This document shows, piece after piece, positions 35,105 through 44,227 of a DNA stretch of 58,347 bases (its first letter is position 1; each line of letters opens with the position of its first letter). The notes under the pieces were generated by a model. It ran no database searches, was not told the DNA's origin, and saw only the letters and a list, made by a program, of their open reading frames with translations. Both the position numbers and the translations under genes were made by a program. Source of the DNA: an uncultured Verrucomicrobiota bacterium (GTDB lineage: Bacteria; Verrucomicrobiota; Verrucomicrobiia; Limisphaerales; AAA164-E04); NCBI GenBank assembly GCA_913061285.1, contig CAJXVR010000006.1:1-58347 (forward strand), read 5' to 3'.

Positions 35105-36472
35105 ATGGCTAAAGAGCTCATCAAGGCTGTGCTATTGGGTGGCGTCTACTTCGTTGGCTGCCCCTTATTGGTCGTAGCGTTTCGCCGCCAACCTTATCTC
35201 CAGCGTTGGGCGTTTGCCCTGATGTGTTTCATGGTGATTGGAGGGATTCTTGGGCCTATGGAGTTTGGCCTTACCTTGAATTCAGTAGAGTGGTATCGAG
35301 GGCATGCCAAGGGCTTCTATTTCTATTTTCATACGATCATTGCGATCGCGCTAATTATTGCGGCTCGAATGGAAAAGGATTCTTCCTTTCGTTGGTTGCC
35401 CCCTGGAATGGTTCTCTACTTAATCCACTGCTTTCTTTGTGCTCTTTCGATTGTTAACGCTCCGGTAAAAGAGTACGTGCTAATGGCCTGCCACAAGAGC
35501 GTGTTCTTTTCGGTGTTTCTTGTGGCTGCCTATAATTTTCTGAAATCCGAAGAGGATATCGGTTTTTTTCTTCAGATCATGGCTTCGGTGATGATATTCG
35601 AGCTGTTAGTGGTCTTGAAACTTCGTTACCTGGATGGAATGTATCAGGTGCGGGGGACCTTCGAGCACCAGAATCCATTGTCCATGTTCGCTATCATGAT
35701 TGGCTGTCTCTTGATGGTGGTTGGTCTCGGCCCGGATATCCGTGGCCGGAATCTAATGCTTGCTGGCTACGTTGCCTGCTGGGGAAATGTTGTCTGCGCC
35801 TTGTCCCGGGCAGGCTTAGCGGTGTTTGCTGCCGCTTCTGTGGGGAATATCGTCATTTGTTTGATTGAACAGCCGACGAAACGGCGCTTGATGACCCTAT
35901 TGACTGGAGCCTTGGGTGGCATTGTGGTCTTGATACTGATCCTCGACACGCTGGTTGCTCGTTTTGGGCAACATGGAAACCAAGAAAGTGCGGATACTCG
36001 AGAGGTGATGAAAGAGATGTGCCGGGCAATGTCGCAGGACTATTTCCTGGGGGTTGGTTGGAACAATTATGTGCACGTGGCTAATCCTCCTTTTCCTTAT
36101 TGTGAAATCTGGTGGGACTACGAGCGGGGGCGTGGAATGAGAGTGGACGAGGAGCGACAAATTGGAGCTGTGGAAAGCCACTATTACTTGTTTCTTGCCG
36201 AGAATGGTGTGTTGGGCTTGGCCAGCTATTTGGTGTTCATTGGGGTGGCATTGTGGAGGAATGTGAGAGGGTTTTTCGCTTTCGGAAAACGGCCTGCTCG
36301 ATGGATGTGTTATGGGATTGCCTGTGGGTGTTTTGTTAATTATGTGCAGAGTGGATTGGAACGGGTGCTGACCCAACCCCGCAACTTGGCGCTTTGGATG
36401 TTGCTCCTTGGGGTGACCGCCCGGCTCGAAATGATTCGCCGTAGCGAGAGGAAGGCTCGCCTCAAGCGGTAG
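35105..36472 (+). CDS. Wzy-like O-antigen/EPS polymerase (O-antigen ligase family)
   Basis: A 455-residue protein with about ten to twelve membrane helices. The ATG at 35105 is preferred because a helix begins soon after it; an ATG at 35024 would add 27 polar residues. Features of the Wzy_C family are FEHQNPLSMFA, CALSRAGLAVFA, GVGWNNY preceding a large periplasmic loop, and ESHYYLFLAENGVLGLASY. Such proteins polymerise or ligate lipid-linked repeat units in the periplasm. It is on the opposite strand to the rest of the cluster and paired with a small membrane protein. Confidence 0.88.
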   Translation: MAKELIKAVLLGGVYFVGCPLLVVAFRRQPYLQRWAFALMCFMVIGGILGPMEFGLTLNSVEWYRGHAKGFYFYFHTIIAIALIIAARMEKDSSFRWLPPGMVLYLIHCFLCALSIVNAPVKEYVLMACHKSVFFSVFLVAAYNFLKSEEDIGFFLQIMASVMIFELLVVLKLRYLDGMYQVRGTFEHQNPLSMFAIMIGCLLMVVGLGPDIRGRNLMLAGYVACWGNVVCALSRAGLAVFAAASVGNIVICLIEQPTKRRLMTLLTGALGGIVVLILILDTLVARFGQHGNQESADTREVMKEMCRAMSQDYFLGVGWNNYVHVANPPFPYCEIWWDYERGRGMRVDEERQIGAVESHYYLFLAENGVLGLASYLVFIGVALWRNVRGFFAFGKRPARWMCYGIACGCFVNYVQSGLERVLTQPRNLALWMLLLGVTARLEMIRRSERKARLKR

Positions 36473-36513
36473 TTCAGGATGCATTTTAGAACGACGGAGA
36501 GTGTGTCGATAGT

Positions 36514-36927
36514 ATGACTATGTTGAAGCGAAAACATCGGCCTTGGTGGCAACGGCGCCGGTTGTGGTTGGGGGTGTGGGCCTTACTCGTCGTCTTTGTC
36601 CTGTTGCTTGCGGTGTTTCGATCAAATCATTCTGCAATTGTGATCTACAACGACACTGGCTTTGCTCTTCCAGCTCTTAACGTTGCCGCCTGCGGGCAGG
36701 AGCTTTCAGTGTCGAGCATCGCCGCTGAATCGTCGAAGCGCCTTCGCCTACAGAACAGGGGTTCCGCGAGCGACGTTCAGTTGGATATTCTGGCAGCGGA
36801 TCCGATTCATTGGGAAGGCGGATACATTGAGCCTGTTGGTGGTTACCGCATTGAGGTTCGGGTCTTGCCGGATCTGAGTATTCAGTTTGGTTCGCAGATT
36901 TCGTTTTGGCAGCGTTGGCTTCGCTAG
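36514..36927 (+). CDS. Small single-pass membrane protein of unknown function
   Basis: A 137-residue protein with a very basic N-terminus (KRKHRPWWQRRRLW), one membrane helix (about 17-36) and a periplasmic beta-rich domain of about 90 residues (AIVIYNDTGFALPALNVAACG). It lies 41 bases after the polymerase gene and ends 5 bases before the convergent pyruvyl transferase gene. No family recognised. A helper of the polymerase is possible by position alone. Confidence 0.7.
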   Translation: MTMLKRKHRPWWQRRRLWLGVWALLVVFVLLLAVFRSNHSAIVIYNDTGFALPALNVAACGQELSVSSIAAESSKRLRLQNRGSASDVQLDILAADPIHWEGGYIEPVGGYRIEVRVLPDLSIQFGSQISFWQRWLR

Positions 36928-36932
36928 GAATA

Positions 36933-38171
36933 CTAGGCCAGCAAGACTTGCTTGAGGCGTTCCTTGGCCTTGCTCAGACGCTCAAGCATTGCGACTCGAA
37001 CACTCTTGGCGATTTCTCGAAACGCGGGGCGGTGATCGAGGAGTCGTTCGATTTCATCGCTCAACTTGCTCATATCCAAGGTGTCGACGCTGCCGATATC
37101 TGGAAGATCGAACTGTCGTGTGAAATTCGTTACCTTGGTACCCCGACTGATGCCGATGAAGGGCGTGAGCGTGATGGACGCGAGGATGAGTAGGTGGAGA
37201 CGGCTACTGATCACAACGTCAACTTTGCTTGCGACGGCCGTGATTTCGTCTGGTTCGTATCGGCCTTGGACGACGTGCATGGATGCGGGATCTAAGAGTC
37301 CTTTTCGGAAGTCTTCCAAGAGCTGTGCATCGGTGATGGGATTCATGGGGATGCCTACCACTTTGATCTTCCGTTTGCTTATCAAGGAATCAAACATGGC
37401 TTGCATCGATGAAAGCTGTTTGACGGGGCTCTGGGCAGAAATACAGAGACCGATTTTTGGTCCATCGCTCTCGAGAAACTGAAGCGTTGATTCAGGGAAT
37501 CCACATGCGTCGATGTCAGGACAAGTGAGCGTTATCGCCGGATCGGCGCCGATATTCAGATTGGAGGCGTCGCGAAGGACCGAAGACACTTCCACTTCGC
37601 TTTCGGCATCACGAAGGATGACGAGGCTCGCATTGGGAATAACCCGACGCATCGTGGCGTGCGTGAGATTAGTACGCTTGCTTTCGAATGAGGCGCTTAA
37701 GTCGATTGTGCCAAGGGTAATCGCCTTTAATGTGTCGAAAATGAACCGGCGCTTACCCGGGAGAAGACGGTAAAGCGAGGGGTTCAGTTGATCGTTCATT
37801 CCAGTGCAGAAAATGATCGCTTTTTTCTTCTGTGCGACGGCGTAGTCGAGCATTTCAAGCGGAATATCTGGATAGTCCGAGAGTCCTGTTGCCCCTGACC
37901 AAATAAACGCATCACAATCGCGAATGGCCTGTCGCATTTCCTCGCGATCGAAGCCTGGCGGAACAAAGCCGAAGAGGGGGTGAGTGTTGACTCCGAGTTT
38001 CTTTCCGGTGGCCTCTTGATCATCAGTGCTAACCCAGATATCCGCCTCAGGTTGCAGCTCCCTGATGATATTGACGACGCATTCGATGATGGCTTCGTCG
38101 CCAACGTTGTCGCGTCCGAACGGCACTCCACCGAGGAGGATACGGGGCTTCTTGAGATTGTTTTCGGGCAT
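36933..38171 (-). CDS. Polysaccharide pyruvyl transferase family protein
   Basis: A 412-residue member of the CsaB/WcaK family, which transfers pyruvate from phosphoenolpyruvate to sugars as a ketal, or in some members performs other transfers. Signatures are GRDNVGDEAIIECV near the N-terminus and the conserved C-terminal block VISSRLHLLILASITLTPFIGISRGTKV. No membrane segment. Last gene of the main operon, 13 bases after the nitroreductase. A pyruvylated exopolysaccharide is the likely outcome. Confidence 0.9.
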   Translation of the reverse strand: MPENNLKKPRILLGGVPFGRDNVGDEAIIECVVNIIRELQPEADIWVSTDDQEATGKKLGVNTHPLFGFVPPGFDREEMRQAIRDCDAFIWSGATGLSDYPDIPLEMLDYAVAQKKKAIIFCTGMNDQLNPSLYRLLPGKRRFIFDTLKAITLGTIDLSASFESKRTNLTHATMRRVIPNASLVILRDAESEVEVSSVLRDASNLNIGADPAITLTCPDIDACGFPESTLQFLESDGPKIGLCISAQSPVKQLSSMQAMFDSLISKRKIKVVGIPMNPITDAQLLEDFRKGLLDPASMHVVQGRYEPDEITAVASKVDVVISSRLHLLILASITLTPFIGISRGTKVTNFTRQFDLPDIGSVDTLDMSKLSDEIERLLDHRPAFREIAKSVRVAMLERLSKAKERLKQVLLA

Positions 38172-38184
38172 GGCAGTTCGCTGT

Positions 38185-39234
38185 TTAAGGGAGCTGAGGC
38201 TCTCGGCTGGTTTTGGGGTAGTGGAGGACTTCTTCTAGAGGCTTGCGGCACGATTGAGCGACCGTGAGCTTATCCGGCAAGTGCCCGACTCCAATCATCA
38301 TAATGACTGCTTCTGAGGCGGGGATGTCCGCCACTTCGTGAAGCTCTTGATCAAAGTGTTTTTCGACACTCCAGTTTAGACAAATGGCGCCCAAACCAAG
38401 GGAGTGGAGGGCATAGACCAGCGACATTGCAAACAAGCCGCCATCAATCCAGCACTGATTTCGCTCTCCTACCGCGAAGAATGTTTGGACATCCGAGGTG
38501 ACGACAAGGATCAGAGGGATTTCGTGTCCAAAGCCACCGTTGCCTCGTTGGCAACCGATCACACGTTTGCGGTCACTAGGCTCGTCATAGGCATAGACCT
38601 TCGGGGACTGTCGGTTACACACGGTGGGTGTTTTTTGTGCCATCCTCACGGCTTGTTCGAGTAGCTCTCGAGAAACTGAGTCTGGAGCAAACTGCCGAAT
38701 ACTATGGCGAGACGCAAAAAACTCCCGGAGATCGAGCTTAGATTTTTGGTGGATCGTTTCTCGCTGGATCTCAATCGTGCCGCCGCCGGTAGATTTTAAT
38801 GCTTCTGCCGTTGTGGCAGCCAGGAGTGCCTCGATTCGCTTCGATAAACGTGGGTCAGAATGGTCCTGTGCCTCGTTGAACGCCAAGTAGTTGTTGAGTG
38901 TGTTGAGTGCGATTAGACAGATTTCATCGTAACCGTATTGCTGCTGAAACAGCTCGAGATTCTCAAGAAGTCGAAGAACAACCGCGGTTCCAAAGCCAGG
39001 ACGCGGCTTCCGTAAGGCGAGGGCTTTTTCGATCTTGTGGTAGTCGGCGTTGATCCATGATCGAAGCTGGATTTTCTGATCTGGCCGGCCATCCGCAGAG
39101 GACCAGGTTCTAAATCGTTTTTGGTCGTAGCGGACATTGCGCCAAAGACTCAGTCGAAAGAAGGGATACGTGACCCAGTAACGCAGAAAGCGTTTTACGG
39201 GTTTTGGAATGAGATTTCGAATCTGCTGGATCAT
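38185..39234 (-). CDS. Nitroreductase-family flavoprotein of the polysaccharide operon
   Basis: A 349-residue protein. Residues about 1-165 are an extension with a basic amphipathic start and NADYHKIEKALAL. Residues about 170-330 are a nitroreductase domain: FFASRHSIRQFAPDSVSRELL, AQKTPTVCNRQSPKVY, and GLGAICLNWSV. Such domains bind FMN and reduce substrates with NAD(P)H. Members of this long form occur beside pyruvyl transferases in polysaccharide loci, with no defined reaction. Spacing to both neighbours is 13-15 bases. Confidence 0.88.
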   Translation of the reverse strand: MIQQIRNLIPKPVKRFLRYWVTYPFFRLSLWRNVRYDQKRFRTWSSADGRPDQKIQLRSWINADYHKIEKALALRKPRPGFGTAVVLRLLENLELFQQQYGYDEICLIALNTLNNYLAFNEAQDHSDPRLSKRIEALLAATTAEALKSTGGGTIEIQRETIHQKSKLDLREFFASRHSIRQFAPDSVSRELLEQAVRMAQKTPTVCNRQSPKVYAYDEPSDRKRVIGCQRGNGGFGHEIPLILVVTSDVQTFFAVGERNQCWIDGGLFAMSLVYALHSLGLGAICLNWSVEKHFDQELHEVADIPASEAVIMMIGVGHLPDKLTVAQSCRKPLEEVLHYPKTSREPQLP

Positions 39235-39249
39235 AGCCTTTGGAGAGGT

Positions 39250-40431
39250 CTATCCGAAGAGATGCCAATCGTTTTCATAACGTTGGATGAGATCCTCGAG
39301 GGATGTGGGGTTCGTTCGGAAAAGCGCCGCTAGCAGGGATCGTTTGCTCGGAGTTTGCCAACTGTCGTTTTCCCATAAGAGTATCCCCATTGCTCGGTAG
39401 AGTTGTTCGCGAGGATAGCGAAAGGGATAGGGTTTATAGAGTGTCGAGATACCTCGGCGGCGAACGTTAACCAGGAGATTTCGCCAGCCGGGATGCTCTG
39501 GACAGCGTGGTTTCGATGTCGTGGCGTATTCCATTGGGGTGGAAATGTTCTCGTTTAATCGACGTTGTTCCACCCAAAACCATACATCTCTGGCCGCGAG
39601 GCTTAGTCTTGTGAGTTGATCGCTTAGTGTCTCATGTGACTCGACCGGATGTGATGGGCGTAGCTTGAATTGAATTCCTTGAGTGTGAGCCGCTACCAGA
39701 GAGTCCCAAGACTGTATCCCCTCGACTGGAGGAAGTTTCCTGAGACGTTGATTTCGCTCTTTTCCATTCCAATGATAGGCCCCCTGCACGGTGAGAATGG
39801 CGTCTCCCATAGCCAATTCGATCTTCGCGAGATTACGTTGAACGAATTCGAGATCGTCCTGAGTGAGGGTGTCTTTACTCAGTCGCTGGCGTGCGAAGAT
39901 CAATCCAGTACAGCGATTGAACAGGAGTCGAGTGGCTTCCGACTGAGGAATGGCACGGGCATCGAGATGTTTCGAACAACGCTGGAAAACCGTTTCTTCC
40001 CCCGTGACGATGGTAGACCGAGCGACGAGGTCGTAGCTGAACATCGTAACGGAACTCTGCTCTAATTGTGCGAGCGAATCGATTTTGAACTCAACATCAC
40101 ACTTAGCCTCCGGAGTTCGTGCAGCTTCGATCGCTTTTATCTTCGCTCCGTAGGCGCTTTCGTTTGCTCGCTTGTTGCCCTTAAGAAATAGATAGTAATC
40201 GAGGTCATTGTAGAGCTGTTCTTTGTTATTGACGACGTAGACGCCTCCTTCGCCGCGTCCGTATCCTCCGGCGAGAACGAGTGCGTCAATTTGTTCGGGG
40301 GAGATAACCTTGTGGATGTCAGCGACGACCCGACGATTAATTTCGTCAATCGTCGCCTCAAGTTCCGGAGAGCCATCAAACGTGAAGCGTTGGGCTGCCG
40401 GGATGGCATTGGAGTCGTTCGCTGTGCTCAT
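39250..40431 (-). CDS. Pol-beta-type nucleotidyltransferase-like protein in the polysaccharide operon
   Basis: A 393-residue protein from the ATG at 40431, which overlaps the GT2 stop by four bases (ATGA). Residues about 50-100 match the Pol-beta nucleotidyltransferase core: LVLAGGYGRGEGG followed about 20 residues later by NDLDYYLF, which supplies the metal-binding Asp pair. A third acidic candidate lies in KCDVEFKID. The remainder (about 150-393) is helical and unknown. Known relatives add nucleotides to proteins, drugs or RNA; here the acceptor is unknown. It is not a classical sugar nucleotidyltransferase. Confidence 0.75.
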   Translation of the reverse strand: MSTANDSNAIPAAQRFTFDGSPELEATIDEINRRVVADIHKVISPEQIDALVLAGGYGRGEGGVYVVNNKEQLYNDLDYYLFLKGNKRANESAYGAKIKAIEAARTPEAKCDVEFKIDSLAQLEQSSVTMFSYDLVARSTIVTGEETVFQRCSKHLDARAIPQSEATRLLFNRCTGLIFARQRLSKDTLTQDDLEFVQRNLAKIELAMGDAILTVQGAYHWNGKERNQRLRKLPPVEGIQSWDSLVAAHTQGIQFKLRPSHPVESHETLSDQLTRLSLAARDVWFWVEQRRLNENISTPMEYATTSKPRCPEHPGWRNLLVNVRRRGISTLYKPYPFRYPREQLYRAMGILLWENDSWQTPSKRSLLAALFRTNPTSLEDLIQRYENDWHLFG

Positions 40432-41315
40432 TGGCTGGCCTTCGGTTTGTTGGAAGAACGGTTCAGCGCTACGGAGCGAAAACCGTCTAGTTTTCCCTTG
40501 CGCTGCCTCCATCGGACACGTGCCGCGAAGGGGAATTCTTGAACCCGTTTCTGGGCAACGCAGTAGCGCAAGTCATGGCGAATGTCTGATGCCCAGCCGA
40601 GCCACTGCGTCTTAAAGGCCTTGAGATGATTTTTGTTTATCGAGCCAGCTTGTGCGAAGGCTCGAGCATCGCCATAGCTCCGCTTGTAGACTTGTTCCAG
40701 GGTGTAGTTGTGCGAGTGCATAGCGATCGAGTCGGGACAATATTCGATCGTGTAGCCCTGCGCTTTGCACCAACGGGTGTATTCGTCATCCTCGGCGTAT
40801 TGAAGATCTTCGCGGAATCCCCGCTGGCTCCAGACGTCCTTGCGCAGACCACTGCTTACCATGCTAAAAAAATGATCCCATTGGGCGGATTCTCTTTGGG
40901 GACCAAAGCAGCGTTCATAGTCGCAGGCGAAAACTGCCTGACAGTCGGGGCGTGGGATTTGCCTTCCGAAAACGGCCGCAGTCTTTGGTGCCTGCAGGGC
41001 ATTAACCATTGGGCGTAACCAAGCATTCCCTTGGGGGGTTGCGTCGGCGTTCAAGAAAATGCCAAAGGGAGTGGACGCGAGACGCATGCCATGATTCATG
41101 ACCTTGCTTGGGTTGTATTCGTGGGGTTGAATCTGGATGAAGTGTGCGGGTTGAAACGCTCGGATGATTTTTTCGGATCCATCGCTCGAGCCCGAATCAA
41201 TCACGATCAGTTCCCAGTTGCGATAGTCTTGTTGGGTCAAGGCCTTAAGTGTATCTCCAAGAGCCCAAGCCTCGTTAAAGGATCGCATGATGATGCTGAC
41301 TTTGGGATCGTTCAT
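40428..41315 (-). CDS. GT2-family glycosyltransferase
   Basis: A 295-residue inverting glycosyltransferase with the GT-A fold. VSIIMRSFNEAWALGDTL starts the nucleotide-binding half. LIVIDSGSSDGS is followed by FLNADATP, the DxD-like metal site. A later YAEDDEYTRWC holds the putative catalytic acid. Cytoplasmic, with no membrane helix, so it likely extends the lipid-linked repeat unit. It overlaps both neighbours by four bases (ATGA), so expression is tightly coupled. Confidence 0.93.
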   Translation of the reverse strand: MNDPKVSIIMRSFNEAWALGDTLKALTQQDYRNWELIVIDSGSSDGSEKIIRAFQPAHFIQIQPHEYNPSKVMNHGMRLASTPFGIFLNADATPQGNAWLRPMVNALQAPKTAAVFGRQIPRPDCQAVFACDYERCFGPQRESAQWDHFFSMVSSGLRKDVWSQRGFREDLQYAEDDEYTRWCKAQGYTIEYCPDSIAMHSHNYTLEQVYKRSYGDARAFAQAGSINKNHLKAFKTQWLGWASDIRHDLRYCVAQKRVQEFPFAARVRWRQRKGKLDGFRSVALNRSSNKPKASQ

Positions 41316-42871
41316 GCGCCTAGGAATCGATGCTTGATGGGCTCGATGCGTTTAGTGATGAAGCTGCGATCCGAGTGGGTGAGTGAAATTTTCCAAACAC
41401 CGATGCAACCAAGAATTCCCGCGATACAGGCTTCAGAAAGAAAAGCGAGGTATGAGCCGTCCGTTGAAAACCAGGGCAGCTGTCGCAGGACTAGGATGCT
41501 GATCAGAAGTGGGATCGCGCCAGCAAGATTGCGAGCGAGGGTTTCTTTCGCTAACTGGAATGGCGACATTTCCGCAATCGTTGCCGCCCAGGGCCAGAGG
41601 AAGACCCAACCGAAAATGAGTGACGACACGAGCGTCGCGAACGCAACCGAGGCGACCTGTTGATAGGCATGGAGAAGGCCGACGCTCAGTCCCAGATTGA
41701 GAATGGCCTCCCCGAGCCCGACATAGACGAGGCGTTTTTCTTGGCCGCACATGACGGCGATTCTCTTGTACACGTTGTGAGTGATGATGAATGTGAAGGC
41801 CCAGAATACCAGGATTTGAGCACTCCACATGGCATCTTGCTCGAGTCTCGATTCACCCGTCAATAGTCTTGCTATCGGTGTTAGGTAAGCCGCGGTGAAG
41901 ACATAGAGAGGGGCCGCCAACATCACGCTGTACCGGGTGCCACTTAGCATCAATTGCCGGAGGCCTTCCTTATCCCCACTGGCATGAAGATGAGCGGCGG
42001 CGGGTTGCAAGGTGTTGGCGAGTTGTCTTGTGAGGAATCCGAAGATCTCGCCGATTTTTGCTGCGGGTTGATAGATGGCTACCGCCGACATGCTAGCGAC
42101 GGTTCCGATGACAATTTGATCGGTCTTGGTGAGGACCATATAGGATACCAAGATCAAATAGGCACTGGCGGAAAACCGCAGGGTCTCGCTGATAAGGCGC
42201 GGAGTAAAATGCTTGGGATGGATCTGAACCCGTGGGAGTGAACGCATTCCCAGAATTCCTGCGAAAATATGAGGCAGGAGGAGAGCGGACATGGCGAAGA
42301 TGACGATCATCTTTAGTCCCAATTCGAGTTTCAAAGCCATGACAACGAGGATGAAACTCGCGACGTTCCCGATAATCACAAGATTGTTGGCGACGTGAAT
42401 CTTTTGTTGACCCTTCAGAATCTCAGGGAGGATTCCCAGGGGAAACGACACGCCCATTCCTACGAGAAACCAAAACATTACAGCGTCGAATTGTTCCTGA
42501 TTGGCCGGAGATGGATTGAGTTGTGCGACGAGGCTGGGCGCTCCGATCCACGCTGCGGTAATAAGGAGGACAGCGAGTCCTGAATACAACGTGAGTAGGG
42601 TCGTGAGGACTTTACTCAGTTCGTCCCATCGCTCCTTGACGGAGAGGGAAGCAACTTGTTTTTGGACTGTTAGACCGAAACCGAAATCGAGAATGACGCT
42701 GGTGCCGAAGACCCCCCAAAGAAAGGCCCAAAATCCGAATTCTTCTTTTGAAAGCCCCGTGTAGAGAAGTCGGAAGGTGACGAGCCCGAGAATCATCCGG
42801 ATGCCGATCAAGACATAGTTTGATCGGGTGTTCCTAATAATGTTCTGATGGACCTTTGATTTATCGTTCAT
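41312..42871 (-). CDS. Wzx-like polysaccharide flippase
   Basis: A 519-residue protein with about 12-14 membrane helices and the usual flippase features: SNYVLIGIRMILGLVTFRLL at the N-terminus, EEFGFWAF, and repeated basic loops. It moves undecaprenyl-linked repeat units across the inner membrane for the Wzy polymerase. The ATG at 42871 overlaps the GT4 stop (ATGA) and is preferred over the frame start at 42883. Its presence, with no ABC transporter in the cluster, indicates a Wzx/Wzy-type pathway. Confidence 0.92.
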   Translation of the reverse strand: MNDKSKVHQNIIRNTRSNYVLIGIRMILGLVTFRLLYTGLSKEEFGFWAFLWGVFGTSVILDFGFGLTVQKQVASLSVKERWDELSKVLTTLLTLYSGLAVLLITAAWIGAPSLVAQLNPSPANQEQFDAVMFWFLVGMGVSFPLGILPEILKGQQKIHVANNLVIIGNVASFILVVMALKLELGLKMIVIFAMSALLLPHIFAGILGMRSLPRVQIHPKHFTPRLISETLRFSASAYLILVSYMVLTKTDQIVIGTVASMSAVAIYQPAAKIGEIFGFLTRQLANTLQPAAAHLHASGDKEGLRQLMLSGTRYSVMLAAPLYVFTAAYLTPIARLLTGESRLEQDAMWSAQILVFWAFTFIITHNVYKRIAVMCGQEKRLVYVGLGEAILNLGLSVGLLHAYQQVASVAFATLVSSLIFGWVFLWPWAATIAEMSPFQLAKETLARNLAGAIPLLISILVLRQLPWFSTDGSYLAFLSEACIAGILGCIGVWKISLTHSDRSFITKRIEPIKHRFLGA

Positions 42872-44160
42872 GGTCGTCCCCACCTTGATCGAGCCTGTTC
42901 TTCAGCCGCATCGTAGATCCCCTCGAGTTGAGATGCGATTGAGCTCCAAGCGTATTGAGACCGAGCGACTTGATTGCCTGCCTCGGCGAGGGCTTGGGCT
43001 TCACTCGGGTTCTGCTTGAGTCGTTGAATGAGCTGGGCCAATTGCTGGGCCGCTTCCGGACTCTCGGGATCAAAGAAGAGGCCTGTCACCTCGCTGGTAA
43101 CGACAGACTTTAAGCCTCCAACTCGACTGGCGATGACGGGCTTCAGACAACTCCAGGCTTCAAGGACGACAATTCCAAAAGGTTCATGAAGTGAGGGGAG
43201 TACAAACACATCTGAGGCATGGAAAGCATTAATGAGTTCGGAATCCGTGTTGCTGAGCCCAGGAATGACGTGCACGGCGGCACCAAGTCCAAGTTCCTCG
43301 ATCTTCGTGTCGATTGCTTGAGCGTATCCTGGATGGGTCGGCGGGCCTATGATTACCAGCGCGGTGTTCTTATCCTGGTGATGGACTTTCGCAAAGGCTT
43401 CAACGAGGCAAAGTTGGTTTTTCTGAGGGTCAATGCGGCTAAGGCACAGGGTAAGATGGGCATCTTGGGGAATTCCTCGTTTTTCTCGAAAGTGGCATCC
43501 GTCGCCATTCTTAAATTTCTCGGTGTCCACACCGTTTGGTAAATAGGAAACGCGATCATGGGAAAGTTCGTTCTTGGCTTTCTCGGACTCGGTTTTTCCT
43601 ACGCAGATGACATGATCGGCATCCTCAAGGACGCGCCGCGACCCAAGTAAGGCTCCCAGGATTCGGCCCCACTCGGGCTTGTTTTCGATCGGTTTCATCA
43701 TCCCGGCGAGTTCCGATTGCGGCACGTCGTAGACGCCTCCATGCAGGCTTACCACATAGGGGAGTTTGCGCCGTCGAGCCGCGGTGCGAACGATGCCTCC
43801 AACGCGTTTGAGCGCGTGGGCGTGGAACATGCGAACATTGTTTGTTTGGTAGAGGTAGTTGAGTAACGAGAATGAAAAGAGATTGCCACCTTTCTTGTCC
43901 ATTAACTCACGATCGTTCTGCGAGAGACCAAAGAAGGGATAGCAATAGTCAAATCGGTGGATCGGTACCGACTCGATGGTATCGGGGCTTTTGGGGTCGA
44001 GAGCTTTTGAGGTAGCAATCTCGGGCGCCCAGTGTCCTTGTTGCTGGACCTTACATATTTCGTAGATGACCGTTTCCGTGCCGCCCCATTCTCGTTCAGT
44101 GAACCGACGAGGGATGTGAATGACCCGATTGGATGAGGTGGGCTGAGATGCCTTGGTCAT
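42868..44160 (-). CDS. GT4-family glycosyltransferase
   Basis: A 430-residue GT-B transferase. The N-terminal part has HIPRRFTEREWGGTETVIYEI, the glycine-rich start typical of the family, and VSLHGGVYD. The C-terminal donor domain has LCLSRIDPQKNQLCLVEAF and the EX7E motif EPFGIVVLE followed by KPVIASRVGG. It likely adds one sugar of the repeat unit. It starts 67 bases after the phosphodiesterase-like gene and overlaps the flippase. Confidence 0.93.
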   Translation of the reverse strand: MTKASQPTSSNRVIHIPRRFTEREWGGTETVIYEICKVQQQGHWAPEIATSKALDPKSPDTIESVPIHRFDYCYPFFGLSQNDRELMDKKGGNLFSFSLLNYLYQTNNVRMFHAHALKRVGGIVRTAARRRKLPYVVSLHGGVYDVPQSELAGMMKPIENKPEWGRILGALLGSRRVLEDADHVICVGKTESEKAKNELSHDRVSYLPNGVDTEKFKNGDGCHFREKRGIPQDAHLTLCLSRIDPQKNQLCLVEAFAKVHHQDKNTALVIIGPPTHPGYAQAIDTKIEELGLGAAVHVIPGLSNTDSELINAFHASDVFVLPSLHEPFGIVVLEAWSCLKPVIASRVGGLKSVVTSEVTGLFFDPESPEAAQQLAQLIQRLKQNPSEAQALAEAGNQVARSQYAWSSIASQLEGIYDAAEEQARSRWGRP

Positions 44161-44227
44161 GGTTAGTTTAGAAGGCGTTTATCGGGTCTATTGAAACAGG
44201 CCTTGAATGGTTTCCGGAGGGCTGAAG

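Noticed and set aside
41031..41663. 210-residue plus-strand frame
   Set aside because: Antisense to the GT2 and flippase genes, both of which show clear motifs.
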